From positions 2,480,001 to 2,544,000 of the forward strand of contig NZ_CP050134.2 in assembly GCF_011612265.2 (NCBI RefSeq): a stretch of 64,000 bases of DNA, read 5' to 3'. A program made the position numbers and the translations under genes. Origin of the DNA: Corynebacterium matruchotii (GTDB taxonomy: Bacteria; Actinomycetota; Actinomycetes; Mycobacteriales; Mycobacteriaceae). Of this stretch, positions 45,866-55,083 are shown piece after piece. The notes beneath the pieces were generated by a model. It searched no databases, had not been told where the DNA came from, and worked only from the letters and a program-made list of their open reading frames with translations. Each line of letters opens with the position of its first letter. Within the stretch, counting starts at the first letter, position 1.

Positions 45866-48393
45866 AATCGTTGATGCAGTCGCTTCGGAAAACCAAGAGG
45901 TCGCAGGATCAGGGTGTCTCCGCGGACGCCGCAGCCGCCAAGGCACCCAACAACGCCAATAACACCGGCAACGCAACCGCTGCCCCTGGCGCCGGCCGAG
46001 TAAAACTACTCGCATACCTGCGGCATGTGACGTGGATTATTCAGGTGGCGCGCCGGGTGCCAATCACATCGGTGTTGATTGTGGTGGCGTGGGTGATGTG
46101 GCTACTGGCCCGCAACACGTCGCCGCAGCGGGCCTATGGGTTGACGTCGGATATGGCGGGCCAGTCGTGGCGGTTTTTCACTTCCGGGTTGACGGAGAAG
46201 ACTTTCCCAGCATTGTTGATTGCCACGGTGGTGTTGGCGGTGTTGGGGAGCGCCGCCGAATACATGTTGGGGAGCCGCCAGTATTTGGGGTTTGGCCTGG
46301 TGTTGCAGGTGTTTTCAGTGATTGGCATGCTGGTGACCCGGGATGTGATGGTGGTGTGCCGGTCGTCGTGGGCGAAGGCATGGTTGACCGAGCCGTTTTT
46401 GTCGCAGATTCCGTGGGTGTTTGGGGTGGCGACGGTAGCGTCATCGCATTTTGGTAGGTTGTGGCGGCGCCGCCTGTTGGTGGTGTTGTTGGTGATTACC
46501 GGGTCGATGGTGTTGTATTCGGGTTCTGCCGCGGATGTGGCGCGGCTGATGGCTGTGGTTGCTGGGGCGGTGATGTCACGGACGCCGGTGCGGGGTTCGT
46601 TGCGGCGAAGTTCGCTTCAGGAGTTTCGGCTGCTCATTGCCGCGGCGTTTGTGATGATTGCCGCAGGCCCGTTGATGACGTCGGTGAATCCGGATTCTGA
46701 TGCACCGTTGTCGCGGATTTATCTGCTCACGTGGGAGGAGAGCCCGGTGACGGTGCGTGAGGCCGGGGTGTTGGGCGCGATTTTTAATCTGGTGCCGTTG
46801 ATTATTGCGGTGGTGTTGGCGATCGGATTGGCCCGGGGCCGGCGGATTGCCTGGTGGGGTGCCCAGGTGTTTTTGTGGGCGACAATTGCAGGATTGCTGT
46901 TTGAGGCGTTTCGGATTACGAAGCTGGAAACAGATATTCCTATTAATCTCATGGCTTCGTATGGGTTGCTGACGGTGTTGCCGTGGTTGGTACTCATTGT
47001 GGTGTTGCTTGTATATTGGCGGGATTTCCGGGCGCCGGCGGAGCATGGCACAACAAAGCTGCTGGTATTGCGCATTTCGTCGTTTGCGGTGTTGGTGTGT
47101 TGTTTGTGGGTTGGGAGCGTCATGGCGTTGCGGGATCATTTTGAGCCGCATGTGTCGCTGTTGGGGACGATAAAAGCCCTGCGGGTGGTATTGTTGCCGC
47201 CGGTGTTATCGAGGGTGTTTACGGCGGATATTCATCCAGCGGACCAGTTGGGCTGGTGGCTGGGGTTGTGGCCGGGCCCGGTGTTGGGGATCGCGGTTGC
47301 AATTTTCTTGTATATTGCGTGCCGGTCGACACATGTGGAGTTGGGGGATGATGCAAAGCATCAGCGGATGCACCAGATTTTGACGACTGGTCGGGGTGGG
47401 GATCATTTGTCGTGGATGACATTGTGGCCGGGCAATTTGGTGTGGGAAGCCAAGGATGGCGCTGGTTATGTGGCATATCGGCTGCATTCGTCGACAGTGC
47501 TTACGTTGGGTGAGCCGGTGGTGAATTCGGGTGATGCCACAGCCCAGTCACTTGCCGATGAGTTTGGGAAGTTTGCAGAGCAACAGGGGTGGACGTTGGC
47601 GTGGTATTCGGTGGGGGCAGAGTTTGCCGCGGGCCGGCCGGGTACGTCGAAGTTGCAGGTGGCTGAGGAATCGATTGTTTCGACGGAGTTAGTGACGTTT
47701 CGGGGGAAGAAGTTTCAGGATGTGCGGACTGCCCGGAATCGTGCCGGTAAGGAAGGGATTCGGGCGGTGTGGACCACGTGGAATGATGCCGGCACGATGA
47801 TTCGTAGCCAGATTCGGGCGTTATCGGAAGAGTGGGTATCGGATAAGTCACTGCCGGAGATGGGGTTCACGTTGGGGAATCTTTCCACATTGCATGACCC
47901 GGAAGTGCGGTTGATGTTGGCATTGGATGAGCACGATAATTTACATGGGGTGACGAGTTGGTTACCGGTGTATGAGGATGGGGCGCTTGCCGGGTGGATG
48001 TTGGATTTCATGCGGCGGGATCCAGCTGGGTTTAGGCCGGTGGTGGAGTTTTTGATTGCGGAAACTTTGGTGCAGGCCCATGAGGATGGTTTAGGCTGGA
48101 TTTCTTTGTCGGGTGCGCCGTTGGCGCATGAGGCGTCTGGTGAAGAAAATCCGTTGAATATTGTGACGGATGTGTTGGGCCGCACATTGGAGCCGCTGTA
48201 TGGGTTCCGTAGTTTGGCGTCGTTTAAGCGAAAATTTTTGCCAGAATATGCGCCGTGGTTCCTGGTGTATACCGACCCTGCGACTCTTCCAGCGATAGGA
48301 TTAGCGGTGAGTGCTGCATATGTGCCAGACTTTTCGATCGCAGATATGCAGCGTGCTGCCCGACAATTACTTGCCGCCCGCAAGGAGGAATAA
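45862..48393 (+). CDS. MprF-like aminoacyl-phosphatidylglycerol synthase (DUF2156)
   Basis: An 843-residue protein: a cytoplasmic N-terminus (about 1-45), some twelve to fourteen membrane helices (about 60-480), and a C-terminal DUF2156 domain (about 490-830) of twin GNAT-like folds. Characteristic stretches are GDHLSWMTLWPGNLVW, YVAYRLHSSTVLTLGEPV, WTLAWYSVGAEFA, TFRGKKFQDVRTARNRAGKEGI, GWMLDFMRRDPAGFRPVVEFLIAETL and LEPLYGFRSLASFKRKFLPEYAPWFLVY. Such enzymes transfer Lys or Ala from tRNA to phosphatidylglycerol and lower surface charge, giving resistance to cationic peptides. The amino acid used is not predictable. Overlaps esterase (4 bp) and lipase (1 bp). Confidence 0.85.
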   Translation: MKSLMQSLRKTKRSQDQGVSADAAAAKAPNNANNTGNATAAPGAGRVKLLAYLRHVTWIIQVARRVPITSVLIVVAWVMWLLARNTSPQRAYGLTSDMAGQSWRFFTSGLTEKTFPALLIATVVLAVLGSAAEYMLGSRQYLGFGLVLQVFSVIGMLVTRDVMVVCRSSWAKAWLTEPFLSQIPWVFGVATVASSHFGRLWRRRLLVVLLVITGSMVLYSGSAADVARLMAVVAGAVMSRTPVRGSLRRSSLQEFRLLIAAAFVMIAAGPLMTSVNPDSDAPLSRIYLLTWEESPVTVREAGVLGAIFNLVPLIIAVVLAIGLARGRRIAWWGAQVFLWATIAGLLFEAFRITKLETDIPINLMASYGLLTVLPWLVLIVVLLVYWRDFRAPAEHGTTKLLVLRISSFAVLVCCLWVGSVMALRDHFEPHVSLLGTIKALRVVLLPPVLSRVFTADIHPADQLGWWLGLWPGPVLGIAVAIFLYIACRSTHVELGDDAKHQRMHQILTTGRGGDHLSWMTLWPGNLVWEAKDGAGYVAYRLHSSTVLTLGEPVVNSGDATAQSLADEFGKFAEQQGWTLAWYSVGAEFAAGRPGTSKLQVAEESIVSTELVTFRGKKFQDVRTARNRAGKEGIRAVWTTWNDAGTMIRSQIRALSEEWVSDKSLPEMGFTLGNLSTLHDPEVRLMLALDEHDNLHGVTSWLPVYEDGALAGWMLDFMRRDPAGFRPVVEFLIAETLVQAHEDGLGWISLSGAPLAHEASGEENPLNIVTDVLGRTLEPLYGFRSLASFKRKFLPEYAPWFLVYTDPATLPAIGLAVSAAYVPDFSIADMQRAARQLLAARKEE

Positions 48394-49022
48394 TGGCTTT
48401 GTTCGACTGGATTCCGCGGTTTGATCCGCGTAAGGCGTTACCGTCATCGATTGGTACTAGTGGTACGCCTGTGGTGTTGCTGCATGGCGCATATAGCACC
48501 CCGAAGGCGTTTGGGGCGTTGGCGGTGGCGTTGAATGAGATAGGGCGGCCGTTTATAGCTCCCGATTATGCGCATTATGGTACGGGCGCGTTTGTCGATG
48601 GGCTTCGGGATGTGACGGCCATTTGTGAGGGGTTTCGGTCGTTTGACATAGTGGGCCATTCGTTTGGTGGCATTGTAGGACTCCAGTTGTTGCGGCAGCC
48701 GGAGTTTGTGGGAAAGGTGTCGACGATCATTGGTTTGGGCACGCCGTGGCGGGGGTTGCCGACGAAGGGGAAGCATATGGTGAAGTTGTTTGGGCAGGCG
48801 TATGAGGATTTACGGGGCCCGTTTGAGGTGGATGATGTGGATCCTGCTACGAAGGTGTATTCGGTGATTTCCACGGCGGATAAGACAGTGAATCCAAAGT
48901 TTTCCCAGTTTGGGGAGGTTATAGTGTTGGATGGTTCGGTGGCGCATGCAGCGTTACCGAGGGAGACGAAGGTGATTACGTCGCTCCTGGAGGAAGCGGA
49001 GTTGGCCCGGGGGCAGCAATAG
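48393..49022 (+). CDS. Lipase-like alpha/beta hydrolase
   Basis: A 209-residue hydrolase starting MALFDWIPRFDPRKALPSS. VVLLHGAYSTPKAFGAL holds the oxyanion HG, and DIVGHSFGGIVGLQLL the nucleophile Ser (about 93); STADKTVNPKFSQ likely gives the acid and GSVAHAALPRE the His. It resembles actinobacterial triacylglycerol-lipase-like proteins but lacks an export signal. The ATG overlaps the stop codon of the DUF2156 gene (TAATG), with AAGGAGG upstream, so it is the last gene of the pat-holin-esterase-MprF row. Confidence 0.85.
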   Translation: MALFDWIPRFDPRKALPSSIGTSGTPVVLLHGAYSTPKAFGALAVALNEIGRPFIAPDYAHYGTGAFVDGLRDVTAICEGFRSFDIVGHSFGGIVGLQLLRQPEFVGKVSTIIGLGTPWRGLPTKGKHMVKLFGQAYEDLRGPFEVDDVDPATKVYSVISTADKTVNPKFSQFGEVIVLDGSVAHAALPRETKVITSLLEEAELARGQQ

Positions 49023-49366
49023 GTTTCGCTAGTCGATGGTGGGTGGCCTGGTTTTCCGCTGTAAGGTCGTCGACAAGTATGTGTGTGCTTGTCGACGCCC
49101 AAAGGTGCGGGAACTTATGGAATATCAGCTATTTTTGCAATTTTTGAATGGTCGCCACACATGCTTGCCGCATGACGATTCTTGACATTCATGCCCTCAA
49201 TATGAGTAGCACCCCCTAGTGAGGGAATGTGTTCTGTGTCGCAATCAAAATCTCTGCTCTACTATTTTATGCGACTTACAAGTCATTAGTTCAATTGGCG
49301 ATATTTAATCCAGTCCAAATAAACTTTATCTATTAATCTCTTTGACATCCATATAGCGCGACTGAC
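49023..49366. other. AT-rich gap after the lipase operon
   Basis: About 340 bp without a gene. Near its start a perfect 10-bp inverted repeat CGTCGACAAG/CTTGTCGACG (49068-49097) probably ends the operon. From 49110 onward the base composition turns clearly AT-rich compared with neighbouring genes. A sequence TTGACA at 49342 could be a -35 element for the XRE gene. Confidence 0.55.
49068..49097 (+). terminator. Hairpin made of two inverted 12-mer copies
   Basis: CGTCGACAAG and CTTGTCGACG, 10 bp perfect with a 10-base loop, 46 bp after the lipase stop codon. The right arm is an exact copy of the dispersed motif GCTTNNCGACGC. There is no T-run, so termination is inferred from position and structure. 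Confidence 0.5.
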
Positions 49367-49645
49367 ATGCTCAACATCATGGGAAGTAGATCAAGAAATG
49401 ATGTTGGAGCGTTTGGAAAAATCGTCGCCGAGATCCTGAACGACGCACGATTAAACCACAATGTTTCGCAACTTCAACTTCAAGAATCCACAGGTATTTC
49501 CCAATCCCAGCTATCAAAGCAATTACGTGGAATTCGGGCAATTAACCTTGATGAACTTGAAGCAATCTGCGCCACATTATCAATATCTGTAAAAGAAGTT
49601 CTTATCCTTGCAGAAGCAAAACTCGACGCCACCCGAAAGGCATAA
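49367..49645 (+). CDS. XRE-family HTH regulator
   Basis: A 92-residue Cro/CI-type DNA-binding protein. The helix-turn-helix is HNVSQLQLQESTGISQSQLSKQLRGIRAINLDELEAICATLSISVKEVL (about 30-78), with the recognition helix SQSQLSKQLRG. Met5 is an alternative start. Codon and base usage are AT-richer than the flanking genes, which points to acquisition. No phage integrase, repressor partner or toxin is recognisable beside it, so its target is unknown. Confidence 0.8.
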   Translation: MLNIMGSRSRNDVGAFGKIVAEILNDARLNHNVSQLQLQESTGISQSQLSKQLRGIRAINLDELEAICATLSISVKEVLILAEAKLDATRKA

Positions 49646-50485
49646 TGAAGCCCTTAAAGTCCCCACATCCACAGCCCCACAATGCGAGAAATCACGGAGG
49701 GTTCCGACGGATAATCGACCCAATAATCCATAGGATAAGTTTATTTAATACCACCCTCATGTGGCGACCATCTTATATAATCTCTTAAATGAAATTTATT
49801 ACCATTAGTATCAATATGTGAGGGTCATCATATCAATCTGGGGGTGTTTTCCAAAACTCTACCAATACATTAGGCCGATTCGGTAACACCCTCACTTTGA
49901 ATGCTGCCTCTGATGGATCCGCATGACGTATCGATCCAGTAGCACACAATTTATCCTCACCCTAGGGGTGTCAACCCTCTTTCTTGCTGCCCCCTGTCCA
50001 CCTGCCCCGATTATTCGCGGCAGACCTGGTCGGTGCGGCACTCGCCGGATTGGGGACGCAAAATCCAAGGAGGGTATTGGGAGGGTGCTCAAACCTATAC
50101 ACAGGGCGCGTGGCATGCTTAGTCAAACATGTGTGCTATGCGTCCCGCTTTATCAATTTAGGTAGCTGACCAAACTCAACAGCCCCCATCGGCCGCAGCA
50201 CTCAGGGAGCCGAGACATACACCGGCTAGGGATTTAAGTCCCCAGAAGAAGTATGCTCCGTACACATAATGGTAGCAGCACAACCAAGGCGTACAGTTTC
50301 CGCGTTCCCCAAGCTTAGACGAGATAAGAAAATCAAAAACATTGGATCACGCTGAAGCCCCCAATGGGTTCTTACGGACAACTCTTAAATCAGTGCAGGT
50401 CAGGCTTTTTTAGCGTCAAAATGGAACAGCAGGAAACCCGCCATGAGTTTCCCCACTAAAACAAAACCCTACAAAGGAGTCGCAC
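49646..50485. other. Degenerate AT-rich stretch after the XRE gene
   Basis: 840 bp without a supported gene. Two overlapping frames (49923-50165 and 49984-50169) can be read but show no ribosome-binding site, no family resemblance and unusual composition. The stretch differs in base usage from both neighbours and probably derives from decayed acquired DNA. A T-run after 50408 (GGCTTTTTTAGC) may end transcription; the Shine-Dalgarno of the following gene is at 50475. Confidence 0.5.
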
Positions 50486-50761
50486 ATGACCGACCAAGAG
50501 AAAATAGCCTATTTGGAGCAAGCACTCCGGGAGAAAGACCACGAGCTCATGCGGGCCCGGCAGGAGTTTTCTAGTCAGATTGCGGCCAATGATCTGGGGG
50601 ACGCCTCACTGCGGCACAGGATAGCGCTAACGGAACAAGAACTTGGGTTTATGCGGCAACAACTCGCCGACAAGGATGCCGAAATCGACCGGCTCACCAA
50701 GGTGGTCGACACATTACAGGGAGCCATCGCCACGTTGAATGGTTCCGGCGCGGGCGCATAG
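50486..50761 (+). CDS. Small coiled-coil protein
   Basis: A 91-residue, strongly charged protein almost wholly alpha-helical with heptad spacing: [24 protein letters not shown] then [42 protein letters not shown]. No Cys, no signal. A strong ribosome-binding site AAAGGAG is 7 bases before the ATG. It stands alone next to tRNA-Ser(TGA). No family recognised; a scaffold or binding partner role is a guess. Confidence 0.75.
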   Translation: MTDQEKIAYLEQALREKDHELMRARQEFSSQIAANDLGDASLRHRIALTEQELGFMRQQLADKDAEIDRLTKVVDTLQGAIATLNGSGAGA

Positions 50762-50770
50762 CACAATAAA

Positions 50771-50804
50771 CCCCCAGGTCACACCGTACGATGCGAGCTG
50801 GGGG
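50771..50804. terminator. Bidirectional hairpin
   Basis: CCCCCAG (50771-50777) pairs with CTGGGGG (50798-50804). It lies between the coiled-coil gene (plus) and the 3' end of tRNA-Ser(TGA) (minus) and could serve both; T-runs are short. Confidence 0.6.
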
Positions 50805-50814
50805 CTGTACTTGG

Positions 50815-50899
50815 CGGAAGCGGGGGGATTTGAACCCCCGGATAGTTTCCTATCGCTGGTTTTCAAGACCAGTGCATTCGGCCGCTCTGCCACACTTCC
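50815..50899 (-). tRNA. tRNA-Ser(TGA)
   Basis: Minus-strand type II tRNA: acceptor GGAAGTG/CGCTTCC, anticodon TGA in GTCTTGAAAAC, long variable arm and T-arm GGGGGTTCAAATCCCCC. Reads UCA and UCG. Confidence 0.95.
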
Positions 50900-50944
50900 C
50901 TATGACAAGGAAAGATTACCAAAAAGTCGGTACGCTGTAAAAGC

Positions 50945-51916
50945 ATGAAAGCGATAGTTGTTACGGCTGATAAAACCCTGGAATTGGCCGAGGTTCCCAC
51001 CCCACAATTGCGGGCCGGGGAGGTGCTCGTCAAGGTCCATGCGACCGGGGTGAACCGGGCGGATTTATTGCAGGCCGCGGGCTATTACCCGCCCCCACCA
51101 GGCGAATCAGAGATCATGGGGTTGGAGTGCGCCGGCGAAATCGTGGATACGGGCGACACCGACCGTCAGGTTGGCGAGAAGGTTGCGTGCCTCCTGGCGG
51201 GCGGGGGCTACGCCGAATATGTGGCGGTGCCGGCCGGCCAGCTGCTGCCCATTCCTGAAGGTTATTCCTATGAACAGGCGGCCGCGGTGGTTGAGGTGGC
51301 GGCCACAGTGTGGTCGAATCTGGGCATGCTCACCGGGTTGGCGGCGGGCCAGACCGTCCTGATTCATGGAGGCGCGGGTGGGATTGGCACGTTTGCTATC
51401 CAATTGGCGAAGCATTTGGGGGCACAGGTGGCGGTCACCGCGGGTAGCGTCGAAAAGCTTGAAGCTTGTCGACGCCTGGGCGCGGACATCCTCATCAATT
51501 ATCGGGAGGAAAACTTCGCCGACGCGCTCAAGAACCGGTGCGACCGGATTCTCGACATCATTGGGGCGAAATATCTGGATCAGAACGTGACCGCGCTGGC
51601 GCCGGACGGGCACATGGTCATCATCGGGATGCAGGGCGGGGTCAAGGGCGAGCTCAACATTGGCAAGCTGCTGGCCAAACGCGGCACGATCTCGGCGACG
51701 GCGCTTCGGGCACGCAGCCACGCCGACAAGGCCCGAATCGTGACAGACACCATCAAGCATGTGTGGCCGCTGCTGGCCGACGGAACCATCACACATCAGC
51801 TGCACGCCACTCTCCCGCTTGCCGATGCCGCCCGCGCCCACGAACTGCTCCGCAGCGGTGCCGTCACCGGAACCCTAGTTTTGAACGTTTGTTCGAACGA
51901 GGCATCAAAAGGTTAA
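50945..51916 (+). CDS. NAD(P)H quinone oxidoreductase (zinc-independent MDR)
   Basis: A 323-residue medium-chain dehydrogenase/reductase of the quinone oxidoreductase/PIG3 type. [64 protein letters not shown] is a textbook start (NRADLLQ.QG.YPPP...), and the NADPH fold has [25 protein letters not shown]. No catalytic-zinc Cys are present. It reduces quinones by one or two electrons. ATG 50945 follows TACGCT by 8 nt (leaderless). An inverted pair of the dispersed 12-mer lies inside the gene at 51447-51475. Confidence 0.9.
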   Translation: MKAIVVTADKTLELAEVPTPQLRAGEVLVKVHATGVNRADLLQAAGYYPPPPGESEIMGLECAGEIVDTGDTDRQVGEKVACLLAGGGYAEYVAVPAGQLLPIPEGYSYEQAAAVVEVAATVWSNLGMLTGLAAGQTVLIHGGAGGIGTFAIQLAKHLGAQVAVTAGSVEKLEACRRLGADILINYREENFADALKNRCDRILDIIGAKYLDQNVTALAPDGHMVIIGMQGGVKGELNIGKLLAKRGTISATALRARSHADKARIVTDTIKHVWPLLADGTITHQLHATLPLADAARAHELLRSGAVTGTLVLNVCSNEASKG

Positions 51917-51924
51917 TCGAACAT

Positions 51925-53121
51925 TTATGCGAGTGACGCAAGGACTCGGATGAGCTGATCCACGTCGTGAGTCGTGTTATATGGCCCCAGGCCCACCGTG
52001 ATCGCCCCATCGGTGTCCTCCAAGCCCATGGCCGACAGCAATGGATCCGGCTTCGCCACCGTGGTGACCAGGCGATTATCTATGAGTCGGCGGCGGATCG
52101 TTGACGCCGGAACCCCCGGAATGCAAAAGGTCACTCGGGGAATCCGGGTGGCCGTCGACCCGTAGGCGATCTCGCCCGTCACCCCAAACACATGCAGCCG
52201 AGTCATACTGCTCAACGAGTCCGCTAGATAGTCGGCCATGCGCCGCAAATACAGGCCAGCCTCAAACAGGCTGGTTTCCAGCCGCTGCCGCCGGGAGCCA
52301 TGATCCTGCTCTACCAACCCGGCAAGATGATCCACGGCGGCAGGCAGCCCAGCAACAAGGCCTGGGGCCACATCCTCAAGGAACGCGGCCATGTCGATGC
52401 GGGGAAACATGGAGGTGTCCCGAAACGCTAACGCCGCCACCTGGGGGGCACCAATGGCCGTGCAGTCCACGATCACCATGTCCACCCCCAGGTCATCTAT
52501 AGTGATCGGCGAGAATCCCGCCAACGCGGTGGCGTCGACAAGCACCCAAGCCCGGGAATGCTCCCGAACGTTTTCGGAAATCTGGGACACGTCATTCACC
52601 GTGCCTACCTGGGGATGCACCGCCGATAACGTCACCAGCCGAGTGTCACCGGTCACGAGATTCGTGTACTGCCATGCCGGCACCTCACCGGTCCCCAAAT
52701 CCGGTTCAGCATAGGCGATATCGTCGTTGGTGAGTTGATGGGTATCCGCCCGCGACGCTAAAAGCTGGCCGCGACGCAGCACAGGCCGAAGCGCGGTATC
52801 CAACCGTTGGTAAAGAACATCAATGCTGGGCGCAAGAATCACAGCATTAGCAGTTGTGCCAGTAAGATCGGCGACCGCCTGCCGCGCGGCCTTCATTTGC
52901 GACTCAGCCCCCAGCCTCCCCATTTCGGGGGCAACAGAATGATTACCATGATTACCCGTATTGGGCTCCACATATTCTACAACCGGCGCTTGACGGAATC
53001 CGCGGGCCACCGCAGACGACACTCGTTCGGGGATTTGCGGCTGGGCATGAGCGGACAAATACGTCCAACCATCGCCTAATGACGTGTACAAACCACGCAC
53101 TCGCGCTACGTCAAAGACCAT
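51925..53121 (-). CDS. Cysteine desulfurase-like protein lacking the PLP lysine
   Basis: A 398-residue class V aminotransferase-fold protein starting MVFDVARVRGLYTSLGDGWTYLSAHAQPQIP, of the desulfurase-like subfamily. The fold landmarks remain, including Asp196 in WVLVDATALAG that contacts the pyridine nitrogen. But where NifS/SufS proteins have S-x-HK-x-x-GPxG, this one reads VDCTAIGAPQVAAL: the Schiff-base Lys and its preceding His are Ala222 and Thr221. The Cys-bearing loop near residue 360 is also absent (TVGLGPYNTTHDVD). It is therefore probably not a desulfurase. Start chosen for AAGGAG 6 nt before ATG 53121. It converges with the quinone oxidoreductase (8-bp gap). Confidence 0.75.
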   Translation of the reverse strand: MVFDVARVRGLYTSLGDGWTYLSAHAQPQIPERVSSAVARGFRQAPVVEYVEPNTGNHGNHSVAPEMGRLGAESQMKAARQAVADLTGTTANAVILAPSIDVLYQRLDTALRPVLRRGQLLASRADTHQLTNDDIAYAEPDLGTGEVPAWQYTNLVTGDTRLVTLSAVHPQVGTVNDVSQISENVREHSRAWVLVDATALAGFSPITIDDLGVDMVIVDCTAIGAPQVAALAFRDTSMFPRIDMAAFLEDVAPGLVAGLPAAVDHLAGLVEQDHGSRRQRLETSLFEAGLYLRRMADYLADSLSSMTRLHVFGVTGEIAYGSTATRIPRVTFCIPGVPASTIRRRLIDNRLVTTVAKPDPLLSAMGLEDTDGAITVGLGPYNTTHDVDQLIRVLASLA

Positions 53122-53212
53122 CTGGGACTCCTTCAGCATGTCCATAATCAACCTTTTAATAGTATGCCTACCGTATCCATTGTGCGCACAGAGACCACTA
53201 AGCTAGAAATCT

Positions 53213-54145
53213 GTGCAGGATCATCAAGATGAAGAAAAACTGGCAAAACCGCCGCAGACTACTACGTCCGTGACGCTTTCAGAACAGATCAACCGCATCA
53301 CCAATGCGACCGACTTAGACCCTGAACCCTCAGGTTCAAAGACTTTCGCCGCCGCCTGGCATGACCTCGTGCGTGGTTTTCACCAACACGAACTGTGGCT
53401 CCAACTGGGCTGGCAGGATATTAAACAACGATACCGCCGATCCGTCCTAGGACCGCTATGGATCACCATTGCTACTGGTGTGATGGCTGCCGCACTTGGA
53501 CTATTATATTCAGTTCTCTTTAAGATTCCGGTAGCGCAATTCCTCCCCCATGTGACGGTAGGGCTTATCATGTGGACGTTCATCTCAGGTTGTATCAAGG
53601 AAGGCGCGCAAGTTTTTATTGATAATGAGGGCCTAATTAAACAACTGCCTTCCGCGCTCTCTGTCCATGTCTACCGACTCGTATGGAAGCAAACCCTCTT
53701 CCTTGGGCATAATTTGATTATTTGGGTTGCCCTCATGGTTATTTTCCCTAGGCCATTGGGGTGGGATTTCCTCCTGGCCATACCCGCGCTTATGCTCCTA
53801 GTTGCCAATGGTGTGTGGGTGTCCATGTTCTTCGGCATCATAGCCACCCGCTACCGGGACGTCGCGCCCCTCCTCGAAGCCGGCACCCAACTATTGTTCT
53901 ATGTCACGCCCATTGTGTGGATGACCCAAACCCTGAAAGACCAGGGCGGCGCCATCTCCGACCGGGCAAAACTCGCCCAACTCAACCCGCTTTACCACTA
54001 CATGGAGGTCGTCCGCGCCCCACTCATCGGCGCCGACCTGCCCGTCTACCACTGGTGGGTTGTGCTCGGATGTACCGTTGCTGGGCTCACCATCGCCCTG
54101 CTCGCCATGCGGCAATGGCGGTTCCGGGTCAGCTACTGGGTATAA
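53213..54145 (+). CDS. wzm: Galactan exporter permease
   Basis: A 310-residue ABC-2-type permease. After a polar N-terminus (about 1-60), WQDIKQRYRRSVLGPLWITIATGVMAAALGLLYSVLF opens six membrane helices; RYRRSVLGPLW is the signature of O-antigen/teichoic-acid/galactan exporters. The gene directly precedes its ATPase, as for the mycobacterial Rv3783/Rv3781 pair, which flips lipid-linked galactan of arabinogalactan across the membrane. Start is GTG 53213, 8 nt after TAAGCT. It is divergent from the desulfurase-like gene. Confidence 0.9.
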   Translation: MQDHQDEEKLAKPPQTTTSVTLSEQINRITNATDLDPEPSGSKTFAAAWHDLVRGFHQHELWLQLGWQDIKQRYRRSVLGPLWITIATGVMAAALGLLYSVLFKIPVAQFLPHVTVGLIMWTFISGCIKEGAQVFIDNEGLIKQLPSALSVHVYRLVWKQTLFLGHNLIIWVALMVIFPRPLGWDFLLAIPALMLLVANGVWVSMFFGIIATRYRDVAPLLEAGTQLLFYVTPIVWMTQTLKDQGGAISDRAKLAQLNPLYHYMEVVRAPLIGADLPVYHWWVVLGCTVAGLTIALLAMRQWRFRVSYWV

Positions 54146-54165
54146 CTTTGAAGGAGACGTGACTC

Positions 54166-54984
54166 ATGGTTTCGATTGATACTTACAACGCGTGCGTGGA
54201 CTTCCCCATTTTCGACGCGAAATCCCGCTCCATGAAAAAGGCCTTCCTCGGGGCGGCCGGCGGCGCCATCGGCCGCAATAAGGACAACACCGTGGTGGTT
54301 GAGGCGCTGCGCAATGTGAATCTGCATCTCCGCGAGGGCGACCGGGTGGGGCTGGTCGGCCATAATGGTGCCGGCAAATCCACCCTGCTGCGCCTGCTGT
54401 CCGGCATTTACGAGCCCACCCGCGGCTCCGCACACATCCACGGTCGGGTCGCACCGGTGTTCGATCTCGGTGTGGGTATGGACCCGGAGATCTCCGGGTA
54501 TGAGAACATCATTATCCGCGGGTTATTCCTCGGCCAGACCCGGAAACAAATGAAGCAAAAAATGGATGAAATCGCCGATTTTTCCGAACTCGGCGAATAC
54601 CTTTCCATGCCGCTGCGCACCTATTCCACCGGCATGCGCATTAGGTTGGCCCTGGGGGTGGTGACCTCCATTGAGCCCGAAATTTTGCTTCTCGACGAGG
54701 GAATCGGGGCGGTGGATGCCGCCTTCATGGCCAAGGCCCGGGCTCGCCTCCAGGAGCTGGTGAAACGCTCCGGTATTTTGGTGTTTGCGTCCCACTCCAA
54801 TGATTTTCTCGCCCAACTCTGCGACACCGCCCTGTGGATAGATCACGGCGAGGTTCGGGAAGCCGGCCCGATCCCAGATATTGTTGAATCTTATGAAGGT
54901 CCGGGTGCCGCAGAACATGTGCGACGCATTATCGAGGATTTGCATAATGGGGATGCGGAGAACATGAGCGCCGCCCCTGAATAA
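54166..54984 (+). CDS. wzt: Galactan exporter ATPase
   Basis: A 272-residue ABC ATPase of the polysaccharide-export type. Walker A is GLVGHNGAGKSTLLRLLSGI (about 63-82), followed by the family-specific FDLGVGMDPEISGYENIIIRGLFLG, signature YSTGMRIRLALGVV, Walker B EILLLDEGIGAVDAAFMAKA and the H-loop FASHSNDF. No extra C-terminal sugar-binding domain, as expected for the arabinogalactan exporter. Shine-Dalgarno GAAGGAG before ATG; 20 bp behind wzm. The usual third gene, glfT1, is 8 kb further on (62985). Confidence 0.92.
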   Translation: MVSIDTYNACVDFPIFDAKSRSMKKAFLGAAGGAIGRNKDNTVVVEALRNVNLHLREGDRVGLVGHNGAGKSTLLRLLSGIYEPTRGSAHIHGRVAPVFDLGVGMDPEISGYENIIIRGLFLGQTRKQMKQKMDEIADFSELGEYLSMPLRTYSTGMRIRLALGVVTSIEPEILLLDEGIGAVDAAFMAKARARLQELVKRSGILVFASHSNDFLAQLCDTALWIDHGEVREAGPIPDIVESYEGPGAAEHVRRIIEDLHNGDAENMSAAPE

Positions 54985-55083
54985 GGGTGGGGCGAGTTTG
55001 TGGCGGGGCTGGCTGCGCCGATGGGTTTTGGCGGTTCCTGGGCGGGTTTCGTCGGGCCCAGCGGCAGGCCATGGTCATCTGAA

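Noticed and set aside
48255..48392. Longer N-terminus for the lipase gene
   Set aside because: It would lie fully inside the DUF2156 gene; the ATG at 48393 has AAGGAGG in front and begins the conserved domain.
49923..50169. Two overlapping frames in the AT-rich stretch, one with a hydrophobic start
   Set aside because: No translation signals and no recognisable family; composition suggests decayed DNA.
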